From positions 40,929 to 104,928 of the forward strand of contig JALHNH010000022.1 of assembly GCA_022843625.1 (NCBI GenBank): a DNA stretch of 64,000 bases, in the 5' to 3' direction. The position numbers were made by a program, and so were the translations under genes. This document shows positions 49,201 through 56,661 of this stretch, piece after piece. Numbering within the stretch: the first letter of the stretch is position 1; each line of letters starts with the position of its first letter. Under the pieces are notes generated by a model. That model made no database searches. It was not told the DNA's origin and saw only the letters and a list, made by a program, of their open reading frames with translations. The stretch is from Bryobacter sp. Lineage in GTDB: Bacteria > Acidobacteriota > Terriglobia > Bryobacterales > Bryobacteraceae.

Positions 49201-50873
49201 AGCGGATGCGTCGGTAGCAGTACGGCCTTGTACGAAACCAGCCCCTCCTCCACTTCAGTTCGCACCTGAATCACGTCCAGGGCCAATATGCGTTCTAGAA
49301 CCGCCCGCGCATAGGCGTCGTCGATCTCGACCATTTGGCTGTAATGTTTCTGGATCGCGCTGTACAACTGCGTGCAAGCTTCGAGATACCCCTTAACTGC
49401 CAAGGAAAACTTCGGCCGACCGGCAAACAGCAAGAGAGGCTCATGCGTTAGCACACTGAGATCGCCCAGAAAAGATGTTCGATATTCCGCGAAGCGTTCC
49501 CAAGCATCGGTCATGCCAGGGTCTTCAAATCCATGTTTTTGTAACTGCCCGTCGAAGAGTTGAAGCAGTTTAGTCAACGAGTATGTTTTGCCTTCAGATT
49601 CGAACACCTTTTCTGGTTCGAGCAACACTGGAGGCTTCAAGGACGCGGAACGGTCCAAAGTTTCTTCGAGCGTCGGAAGCTGACTTTCAACAAAACCGCC
49701 CCAGACGTTTTCACTGCAGAAAAGGCGCACCCAGTTGAGCAGCGCAAGTTTGTATTGGAAGCGAACGTTTTCGGCGCCGCTCAGTGGGGTATCAACTTGA
49801 ACATCAATCGAATCTTTTTCTTCCGACGCCGCAAGCGCAGCTTCCAGCTCGTCGAGCGCTTCAGTTAGCTGTTCGGATTTGTTGTCAAGAAGAGCATCGG
49901 CCGCCGCGTCTTTCAAATCTTCATCGTCAGGGGTGCGGGACTCTTTCGTCGGCTTTACATCTTCGGATTCCGACGTCGGATCTTGAAGTATCTTCTCCGG
50001 TTGTAGAAGCCCCAGTGCTTCATCAAGCGTCAGTGCCGAAAGGGCTTCAAATGAAGGTGTTCGGCGAATTGCCTCGACTTTGATTAGCAACTGCTGCCGG
50101 CGCTCACGCTCTGCTTTTTTGGCTATGCCCTTCGCCGCCGCAAGCCAACTAGCAAACTGACGCGGCGGCGTAGCCATGAGTCTCTGCAGAGTTTCTCGAT
50201 TCTTGTTTAGACGCTGCTCGAGTGAACTCGCCTTCGAGAACAATTGAGGATCGTACAGCAGTCCCTGTAATCGAGGCAAAGCAAGACGTGGCGCGTCGTT
50301 CGCGTCGAACTTGCCGTTGCGATGCCATTCGGCTAGAAATTCGCAAACATTATCGAGCCCGAGCAAACCTCCAAGCTCCGTATGGCCGTCCAATGCCTTC
50401 GCCAATACGTCGAGAAGCGCACGTTGCCCAGTAATTGAGCAAAGACCGTCGGCCCCCTTTGCCCAATCGAATAGCGCCCTTACCAAATCACGGACGGCGG
50501 GGCGCTTGAAATGCTGCAGTGTGTTGACCAGCCGCTCATGGCCAGAAGACAGCGCGATGATGATCGGGTATTTCCGATGCTCGTTCCGCCAGCGTGCGGC
50601 GACAAACAGGCTGTCAGCCAGTCCATTATGAGCCTTATAGCCGACGGTGTTCGCAACTTTGTTTAATCCTGCTTCGTCGATGCCAAATCCGTCCAAGGCG
50701 AGTGAAACCTTGCCTGCATCGAGCCCTTCTTTGCGCAAAGTGTTCAGCCCGGCCAGGAGATGCTTAATGTCCAGTGGCGGAAGCCCCTGGCAAACAATAT
50801 CGGGGATCCCACTTGGAATTTGTTGACTTATCCAAGTGACAAGGGCCTGCGAAGCAAAAGTTTCCGGCTTCAT
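46230..50873 (-). CDS. Giant protein: ExK nuclease-like region plus RuvB-like AAA+ ATPase
   Basis: This 1547-residue protein has a long N-terminal region of unknown fold and a charged linker (about 298-354, acidic and Lys-rich). A segment near 547 reads PTHPLHLWRYQRLE, a pattern I associate with large phage-defence ATPases. Near 980-1000 a nuclease-type core is suggested by CDLFALREDKSELLIDCLEVKT, i.e. D...ExK. The C-terminal AAA+ domain is RuvB-like, with Walker A GPAGVGKSS (about 1250), Walker B FIDEVHAI (about 1311), sensor ITATTD and a winged-helix tail. RuvB-like motors move DNA. It overlaps the 445-residue gene by ATGA and ends before the 278-bp gap. Confidence 0.82.
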   Translation of the reverse strand: MKPETFASQALVTWISQQIPSGIPDIVCQGLPPLDIKHLLAGLNTLRKEGLDAGKVSLALDGFGIDEAGLNKVANTVGYKAHNGLADSLFVAARWRNEHRKYPIIIALSSGHERLVNTLQHFKRPAVRDLVRALFDWAKGADGLCSITGQRALLDVLAKALDGHTELGGLLGLDNVCEFLAEWHRNGKFDANDAPRLALPRLQGLLYDPQLFSKASSLEQRLNKNRETLQRLMATPPRQFASWLAAAKGIAKKAERERRQQLLIKVEAIRRTPSFEALSALTLDEALGLLQPEKILQDPTSESEDVKPTKESRTPDDEDLKDAAADALLDNKSEQLTEALDELEAALAASEEKDSIDVQVDTPLSGAENVRFQYKLALLNWVRLFCSENVWGGFVESQLPTLEETLDRSASLKPPVLLEPEKVFESEGKTYSLTKLLQLFDGQLQKHGFEDPGMTDAWERFAEYRTSFLGDLSVLTHEPLLLFAGRPKFSLAVKGYLEACTQLYSAIQKHYSQMVEIDDAYARAVLERILALDVIQVRTEVEEGLVSYKAVLLPTHPLHLWRYQRLERVMRGLGVEIGTEDREAIIKQCNRPDQFLSVLYVPGFPVGRGGNRVLPLANDLHGLAAFENYTNAYSGPDGDEALLTTVKRFLLLYPTHARPLRLALVNPPEPARLIVKLLKILSEFRASTLSGLYIEIFATSEHGPRLHAAKLFSGAQRDQIEEKLASGRFDLLVNQTPMEFEEVRDRLKARPFHIAAMFDEATVRMRRAATLMAYPMSPFAVRREIKYHELSKRFELIPICSDPPFQDFMELVKEAESSRRDQAPVALVEAEALRDKIDQILLGDQPGAIWCFLADRSLPEETRQSSVRLQRKREQNRQVLLCAADYRRLAEMLRPAFDDCNLRFDNDDLASLLEEGAHLVGGGILDLINANGAPDTKRVRGFCGMLLAARDYQKRHPNALIVSADSELARLWLRLGRQRERCDLFALREDKSELLIDCLEVKTNLEGGQPVEGTVIEGARAQITGTLLAVADALPDNPANEPPLSPPRNEMLKEVLISGCRSRFATAELRDLWHGWLRDLFSTDVRTPRAILSGCVVAVELGNNIPITETVLSEAPHRVVLRRIAEGRLQEVLSRNWRDGGPSGPPPDKPRKGGSTPPSNEPSGSKPGAEVEPPSPRVAKRSMVELPGHALEATVQNSVSAVSVGIDDDIWPPAPNVLGLVGQQQAVTQLVNDVDFCLATKERFSDKLMVGPAGVGKSSLAKAISQKLLGENDIFFNGVDLREPKQLIDKLIESQKVPPKPGPRVTVGKSLIFIDEVHAISRTVQTWLLNAIEDPRITTLSGVEYDFSDVVFITATTDRGRLLETLRSRLILIELRPYTLEELASIVCVHGQNYLDGYVLSREVCLEIAARSRCSPREAVRCLRHEIRQDFFARLPVSKRKDRKAIGESITLAGIKEFFDRRQVDSNGIDERGRRYLEFLHRHDMGSEERLKKFLQIADKDDFSTLDEYLIRLGLVTIQGGRVLTPDGRRYMVQPIDLRARISRRRA

Positions 50874-52207
50874 GGCAGAATCTCCGGAGTGGCGGCGAGG
50901 AGTACCAGTCCATCAGATGGCTCACTCGCCATGTTCAATTTCTTCGCCAAGCGGATAAACCCAGCCCGATCGATTCCGAACAGATCTTCTTCGTCTATAC
51001 CGCTATAGCCGTCGTCGCGCAGGTACCGCCGATCATCAGGACACCCACCGAAAACAAGCCCCCACGTTTCGCGTAATCGAGGTGCGATGCAGCTGATTTC
51101 TTCGACGGAATCCGGGCCAATTACGGAAAGCAGCAGTGTTCGAAGGGTGTCCGGCTGCAACTCGAAATGTTTATATGTCGACCCAGAGCGCGGCTGGGCT
51201 AGGCCCATGCGTACAGCCAATTCGAGGTAATGCTCCGATAAGAAGGAATAGTCGCTGCCTTGCGCAGCTTTGTTGCCTTTCTTCTTGACGAAAATCGAAT
51301 CTTCTTCGATATCAGCATCGTACGATCCGTTCTGATTCCAGCGATGATAGAGCTCCAGGACGTTGTTGTAATGCCGGTTGTAGCACCAGCGGCTTTGGAC
51401 CCTAAGCCGCGAATCTGCGCGGTCCGAAAAGTCCAGCAGCAGCGTCGGTCGCTGTTCCGCAGGAGTACCTACTTTTAACAGGTACCGAAAAAGCCAAGTA
51501 CCGAGACCGAGAATGAGATGGCGAAGCCGTGAGTATTTTGACTCCCGCTGCTGCAGGTTCTGACACAGCAGGACGAGTGCTTCTGTCTCCGTCTTCATCA
51601 GTTGCGAAATCTTTTGCAGACGCTCGCTCGTGAGATCGCCGAATTTACCCGTATATTCTGCGATCATGTCGACGACGCCTTCGTCGGTATTGCCGTCGAG
51701 CACCGGTCGCATAAGCAAGGTCAGCGTATCATTCGGTTCGGCAATCGTTTCACGCGCGAATTTAAGAACCTCTTTCCCTTTACGTGTAGCATCGAGAATT
51801 TGGTAGATAAAAGTGCCGGCATACCCATCGAGGCGATTGTGATGACTCAAAAACCATTCCGACGTACCGGTGTAATCGTTGCCGAAGGTCTTGAACGGTC
51901 TGAACGCCGCGTTCATCGCCTGGTCATTATTAAGCAGCGAATGCAACTGCCATCGGATTAGGTCGAGTTCCTTCTTTGTCAGCGTGCTAGCAATGCGACC
52001 TTCCGCAAGTAGGCGCTCGTGCAGCCCGTCCAACGTATACCCGTCCAGCAGCCCCTTCTTGTTTCGCACAACAGCCGTCTTGTTAAGAACTTCGTTGCGT
52101 TGTGCGCGACCGGTCACGGTCAGGAAGAATGTCGTGAAGAGGTGAACCGGCTTCATGTCTTTGGGTTCATAGCCCAGGGTCTGGGAGTGAATATCTTCTT
52201 TTTTCAT
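50870..52207 (-). CDS. Unknown 445-residue protein between two ATPases
   Basis: No domain is recognised. It is mostly helical, with basic stretches (RESKYSRLRHLILGLGTWLFRYLLK) and a conserved-looking middle (LLLDFSDRADSRLRVQSRWCYNRHYNNVLELYHRWNQ). No signal peptide is present. It overlaps both neighbours by four bases (ATGA), so its dose is tied to theirs and it probably bridges them in one complex. Its position and size recall DptG in the phosphorothioation-dependent restriction set DptFGH; this is analogy only. Confidence 0.82.
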   Translation of the reverse strand: MKKEDIHSQTLGYEPKDMKPVHLFTTFFLTVTGRAQRNEVLNKTAVVRNKKGLLDGYTLDGLHERLLAEGRIASTLTKKELDLIRWQLHSLLNNDQAMNAAFRPFKTFGNDYTGTSEWFLSHHNRLDGYAGTFIYQILDATRKGKEVLKFARETIAEPNDTLTLLMRPVLDGNTDEGVVDMIAEYTGKFGDLTSERLQKISQLMKTETEALVLLCQNLQQRESKYSRLRHLILGLGTWLFRYLLKVGTPAEQRPTLLLDFSDRADSRLRVQSRWCYNRHYNNVLELYHRWNQNGSYDADIEEDSIFVKKKGNKAAQGSDYSFLSEHYLELAVRMGLAQPRSGSTYKHFELQPDTLRTLLLSVIGPDSVEEISCIAPRLRETWGLVFGGCPDDRRYLRDDGYSGIDEEDLFGIDRAGFIRLAKKLNMASEPSDGLVLLAATPEILP

Positions 52208-55200
52208 ATCGCCCGAGTGACCCGAATATACTGCGAGTGATCTTCAGAGATCTGGATGCGTGAGGTCGTCAACGTCTCTTGGTTATAGATGAGAAATTCG
52301 CTTGTCCTTTGCGGCTCTGCCTCATGTAATTGAGTCAGGAAGCTATCCAGCCGATTGAGATCCCGCTCTGGCAGCAGATGTCGCGGCAATCCTTTTTGCA
52401 CACGGCGCAAGGTTTCGAAAAGACGGAAGTCGATTACGAGCCGATAGCGGTCACCGCCCTTGCGCAATTGTAGGGTGAAATGATCAGGCCGGTAGTCGAA
52501 CGCACCCTCTAGTCGTTTCGGTAGACGCGGCAGCAACACATCGAAATCCGTTGTGTGGAAAAAGGCCTGGGCTACGAAGGCGCGCGAGGGTTGTTCGTGG
52601 TATCTGTGCCCAACCCACAGGTATAGTTTGCTACGGTGTTCGACCGATGCTGCCGGGCAATAGCAGAGATTAATCGCTTCCACGATTTGCTCGGCGACTT
52701 GGATACGCTGTCCGACCGACTGTTGGAGCAAATCGCGAAACTCCTGCGCAAATCCTCCCTGCAGAGTGAAAGTTTCCTCACCGGCGCGGTGCTCGAAGTA
52801 GAAGCGCCGCTTGATCGCGTCGAAAACGGCGCGACCTTCCCGCTGCGCCATTCGGCGCCGGTCGAGCGTCGGGACGGCTCGGTCGACGAACCAGTCTTCT
52901 GCGAATGTACCATCGGCGGACTCCAGCTTTAAATCCCAGCGTGGATGACTGACAGACGCGGGGTCTGCCCAACGGCGGAGATTTTCAACCAGCGACAGAT
53001 TATAGTCCGTATCGAAAAGGCGTTCGGAATACCAGTCGGCGAAGCGTCCAGCGACAGCGGCCATTCCGTTGGGTTTGCCCCCAAACAATAGCCGAGCCAT
53101 GACGATCCAGAGTTCACGTACGGTGGCACGGTGGCCCAATGCGCGCAATTGATCGAACAGGCCAAGCAGACGTTTCCGCACAATCTCATGCGAGAGGCGA
53201 CCAAAGCTCTCCGTGAAATTCAGATCTGCGTTGCTCTTCGCGTAGGCGGCTAATGCTGGATTCTTCAGGAGCCGATCAAGAATTGCCCCGGCGAAGTCAC
53301 TGTGTAGAGGATTGCGTAGGCTGAGATCAACGACTATTACTTTGCCGTGTTCCGTCTTTGCTTTCTCGGCGGTGGTCGCCGCCCCATAACTCAAACGCGT
53401 GCGGCATTGCCGATCGACTTCCGCCAGAACCGGAAGATCATCTGGCTTACGCCGTCCATGTTCGCGCATCAGATACAACGGATATTCGTTTGCGGCGAGG
53501 CAATAAGGTCGATTCAATCTGCGAGCCTTGCGCCATTCATTGAGAATCGGCGCAATCTTGGTATGGTCCATCGCGGCCGAAGCGTCATACTGCACGACAG
53601 CATTGAACCGCTGAAGTTCGGGCTCCAATCGTCGAAGAAGGTGCGTTTTGCCATCCCCGGCATTGCCTGTCAAAATGATACTGTAGCCCCTGCGCACGCG
53701 GTCGACTAGAAACTGGTCCAGATCTTGTGCAATATGAAGTGACCCTAGCTCGTCTTCGCCAAGTACGTCGGAACACACCTCTGGACCGCCGAACGCGATC
53801 GACCGCCAAAACTCGATGACTTTGTTCACCTCCGCAGTTACGGGTTTGTGGCGTGGCGGCGTATTCGGCGGCGATGGTTGATCCCCACCGCCATGGTTAC
53901 CTACTGGAAGATGATCCGACAATTTCCAACCGGAAACTGATCGAAGCGTTTCCAGCGCCGGGGCATGCTCCAATCGCATAGAGAGCCACCTTGTCGTCCA
54001 GTAATCTGCGATCCTCTGCGTTGCGTCAAGATAGCGTTGCGGGTGGCGCAAATAACTTGGAAGTGGCGCTTTCTTGCCCATTAAGAAATCGGCTGTCCCA
54101 GGAAACATCTGTACGCCGAATACCCGCCGTTGTTGGTGATGGACCAGCAGATGTTCGGCCTCGAAACCGAGCATCTGCAAACCAGCGCGTAGTTTGCGTA
54201 GGCGCGGACTGAACCCCTCACCGAAAACGCTATTGACTTCTTGATAGCCGTATTCATGCTCGAGAACTGCTTCGACCGAACGCACAGTCTCCGGGGAAAA
54301 CTGCACTGTTCCATACCCGGTTGTATTCCCCAGCGACTGATACCGAAGTTCCGGCTGGTCCGGCGCGATGATTCCAGCCGGAAGTTTCAATCGTTCATAT
54401 TGGCTGCTGCCTTCGGAAAACAAACTGGTGGTTCCCAAGTAAACCAACGTGCTGTCTTTCTGGCGCCGCTCATTCTTCAATTGCGAACTGATGATGGAAG
54501 CCTCTTTGCCGTAACGCTTCTGATAGTCCGCAGCCACTTGGGGACTTAACATCAAAAGCGCGACGAGTTTGCCAGCCAAAATCGGATTGTAAGGCGGTAT
54601 GGCCCCACACGTCGTCAACTCGAGCATGTTTGTCCCGACGCGCTCGCTCTTCACAGAAAGCAGCGCGGTGTGGACAGCGGTCATCACTTCTTCTCGGGCC
54701 GCGCAAACGGCAAGAGATTTCGGATCGACGAAAGCCTTTGCGTGGCGCAGAAGCGTCATTTTGGCATCAAGCAGACGCGCGAGTTCAGCCGCCCTTTTTT
54801 TCGCTACAAGCATGCGGCGCGCGTGCGTCATCGCGCGATCTGTTAGCGGCTTGTCTTCGAGCTGTAGGACCTCATCCGAAACCGGCGGTTGTTCCGATTG
54901 CCCGCTTTCGTAGTCCTGGACTAGGTCCGGTACATCCCGGTGCTTGGTTATCAATTCCAAAGCATCACGGCGGATTTCGGCGAACTGTCCGCTCTGACGG
55001 CGCAAGCTGTCGATCAACTGTGCCGTCGGCTTCTCCAATTCGCGAGCGGTGCAGAGGCCCTTAGTCTCAATATGCGAAATCGCAATGTCGAGCTGGGCGT
55101 TCAGGTAAGCCAACATGGCTTTCAGCTCTTTGCCCGCCACAGCCTCTTCTGACGACGCAATTATCCGGGCGCGCGTAAGGAACGCTTCGCCGGTCCATCC

Positions 55201-55965
55201 GATGCGATCGTCTCGGACCTTGTTTTGCATCGCGCAATTATTCAGCGATGCAATTCCCATCACTGCATGATAGGGATGGGCTCCGTCCCGGATCAGATAG
55301 AGCAGTTGTCGACCCGGTATTGGCAGTTGCGGAATGCACCAACTGTATCGGAAGTAGCGCCAGACATCCCCTAAAAGAAGATTCGTGAATTCGTCGCGTT
55401 CGCCAGAGACCACGAGTTGCAGGTACGGTTTGACGGCACCCTGAAGAGCTTCGACACGCTTTGGGCCCTTAGCGTGGAGCGCCGATTCCAATCTTTGGGC
55501 TACCTCCCGACCATCCGCGATCAGCAGGCCAATCGACTTCGACTTCGAAGACTTCGCGGGCTGCTCCATCTGAGAAATGAACTTACGGACAGAGGGGCTT
55601 TCGAATTGCTGGGTCAGGAGCGGCTGTAATTCGCTGCGCACCAAGCTTTTTCCGCGTTGAATTTCTTGCTGTGATAGCGAATGTTGCAGCGTTGCATCGG
55701 GTGATTGGAGTTCGATCCCAAAGCGATCTTCCGCCACCGTCCAGCGAGCTTTCGCCAAATCAATAAGGACACGGGCACAAGCCTTGTACCTGTCGCGGTC
55801 GCCATTCATCCCAACTTGGTGATCGGCCCAAGAAGCCTCACGGTCGCTCAACTCGGTAATGCGGTCGCTCTGGTTTGAGCGCTGGCGACGCATAAGCTCC
55901 TGGCCCAAGGCGAAAAATCGCTCGGCGGCTATACCTTGGAGGCGTGGATGTATGGGCGAAATCAT
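52204..55965 (-). CDS. DUF4338 (DruA-like) protein fused to a P-loop ATPase
   Basis: The 1253-residue form from ATG 55965 is preferred; ATG 56076 would add 37 basic residues. The N-terminal half is DUF4338/DruA-like: YLIRDGAHPYHAVMGIASL and VRDDRIGW (about 215-255), GAIPPYNPILAGKLVALL near 460, LGTTSLFSEGSSQYERL near 510 and FGEGFSPRLRKLRAGLQMLG. A Pro-rich linker follows. The C-terminal half has Walker A GNAGDGKTH near 768, VIVVDLSLRNPL as a Walker B candidate and helical regions. DruA is normally a stand-alone protein of about 400 residues, so this is an unusual fusion. It is the first gene of the operon. Confidence 0.82.
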   Translation of the reverse strand: MISPIHPRLQGIAAERFFALGQELMRRQRSNQSDRITELSDREASWADHQVGMNGDRDRYKACARVLIDLAKARWTVAEDRFGIELQSPDATLQHSLSQQEIQRGKSLVRSELQPLLTQQFESPSVRKFISQMEQPAKSSKSKSIGLLIADGREVAQRLESALHAKGPKRVEALQGAVKPYLQLVVSGERDEFTNLLLGDVWRYFRYSWCIPQLPIPGRQLLYLIRDGAHPYHAVMGIASLNNCAMQNKVRDDRIGWTGEAFLTRARIIASSEEAVAGKELKAMLAYLNAQLDIAISHIETKGLCTARELEKPTAQLIDSLRRQSGQFAEIRRDALELITKHRDVPDLVQDYESGQSEQPPVSDEVLQLEDKPLTDRAMTHARRMLVAKKRAAELARLLDAKMTLLRHAKAFVDPKSLAVCAAREEVMTAVHTALLSVKSERVGTNMLELTTCGAIPPYNPILAGKLVALLMLSPQVAADYQKRYGKEASIISSQLKNERRQKDSTLVYLGTTSLFSEGSSQYERLKLPAGIIAPDQPELRYQSLGNTTGYGTVQFSPETVRSVEAVLEHEYGYQEVNSVFGEGFSPRLRKLRAGLQMLGFEAEHLLVHHQQRRVFGVQMFPGTADFLMGKKAPLPSYLRHPQRYLDATQRIADYWTTRWLSMRLEHAPALETLRSVSGWKLSDHLPVGNHGGGDQPSPPNTPPRHKPVTAEVNKVIEFWRSIAFGGPEVCSDVLGEDELGSLHIAQDLDQFLVDRVRRGYSIILTGNAGDGKTHLLRRLEPELQRFNAVVQYDASAAMDHTKIAPILNEWRKARRLNRPYCLAANEYPLYLMREHGRRKPDDLPVLAEVDRQCRTRLSYGAATTAEKAKTEHGKVIVVDLSLRNPLHSDFAGAILDRLLKNPALAAYAKSNADLNFTESFGRLSHEIVRKRLLGLFDQLRALGHRATVRELWIVMARLLFGGKPNGMAAVAGRFADWYSERLFDTDYNLSLVENLRRWADPASVSHPRWDLKLESADGTFAEDWFVDRAVPTLDRRRMAQREGRAVFDAIKRRFYFEHRAGEETFTLQGGFAQEFRDLLQQSVGQRIQVAEQIVEAINLCYCPAASVEHRSKLYLWVGHRYHEQPSRAFVAQAFFHTTDFDVLLPRLPKRLEGAFDYRPDHFTLQLRKGGDRYRLVIDFRLFETLRRVQKGLPRHLLPERDLNRLDSFLTQLHEAEPQRTSEFLIYNQETLTTSRIQISEDHSQYIRVTRAI

Positions 55966-56661
55966 GGTTCCAAATGTGTGCTTCCAAGGACATTCCCGTC
56001 GGACGACCGCGATGCTTGACGGTCTATCGACTCGAAAAGATTGGAGCCCTTTCCTGCACAGTAAACCCTTTATCATAGCCTAGCAACCCAATCGATGTGA
56101 GACGCCTTCGAAGCAGGGTCTAAAACCCAGGGCTTCGCTGCTCTGCGTGTAGGGTATCGAACTGCGTGAACCCTACGCCTACGCTCTCAAGAACGACCGT
56201 TGGCCGCTATCTGGAAGTGGTAGTCAGCGAATCAAGTGTCAGGCGAAACGAGGGCGGTCGCGATTCGATACCGTCCACGCAAATGATGGACGACACGCCT
56301 CAGAACAAATGAGGCGCAGTACGGGACTTTACGTGCGCCTGTGGAAATCTCGATTTTCCACGGGACTTTGCGGGCGCTGAATGGCAGTCACGTACGGGAC
56401 TCTGCGTGCGAGATCACGGGACTTTTCGTGCTCTCTCTATCCTGTATGGCCTGTAGGGGATACCAGTAGTCGGCTGGTGTAACGCTGTTGAAATGTTGAA
56501 AAGGTCTGATCTGGTTCGGACCGCGCCGCCCTTTGGCGGGAAAAAGACGGGCAGAGCCTGTGCCTGGAAAGATTTTGCAATCTAAGTAGCAATTCCTGTC
56601 ACACGATTCAATCCTGAGGCATCTATGTAGAATCGCGGCGAAAGCCGTTCGGAGGACAGAG
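55966..56661. other. ~700-bp non-coding region holding the possible replication origin
   Basis: No gene is supported here. It contains four iteron-like repeats (56321-56431), an inverted repeat GTGGAAA/TTTCCAC (56341-56347 and 56355-56361) whose arms resemble imperfect DnaA boxes, and a GTAGGGT/ACCCTAC pair near 56145-56178. Promoters for the leftward defence operon and the rightward CHAT gene must also lie here. Confidence 0.5.
56321..56431 (+). repeat. Four iteron-like 16-bp direct repeats
   Basis: The copies are ACGGGACTTTACGTGC (56321-56336), ACGGGACTTTGCGGGC (56360-56375), ACGGGACTCTGCGTGC (56394-56409) and ACGGGACTTTTCGTGC (56416-56431). They differ at few positions and are all on the same strand; start-to-start distances are 39, 34 and 22 bp. 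Direct repeats of this size are the binding sites of plasmid Rep proteins. The only Rep gene in the window is repA at 30906. Confidence 0.8.

Noticed and set aside
33798..55965. DISARM, BREX or Dnd/Dpd system as the identity of the locus
   Set aside because: No methyltransferase or phospholipase-D gene (DISARM), no PglZ-type gene (BREX), no dndBCDE genes and no 7-deazaguanine transferase were found. DUF4338 plus the DruE-sized helicase fits Druantia better.
56432..56661. Right attachment site matching the tRNA-fMet 3' end
   Set aside because: I compared this stretch by eye with the last ~30 bases of the tRNA and found no convincing match.
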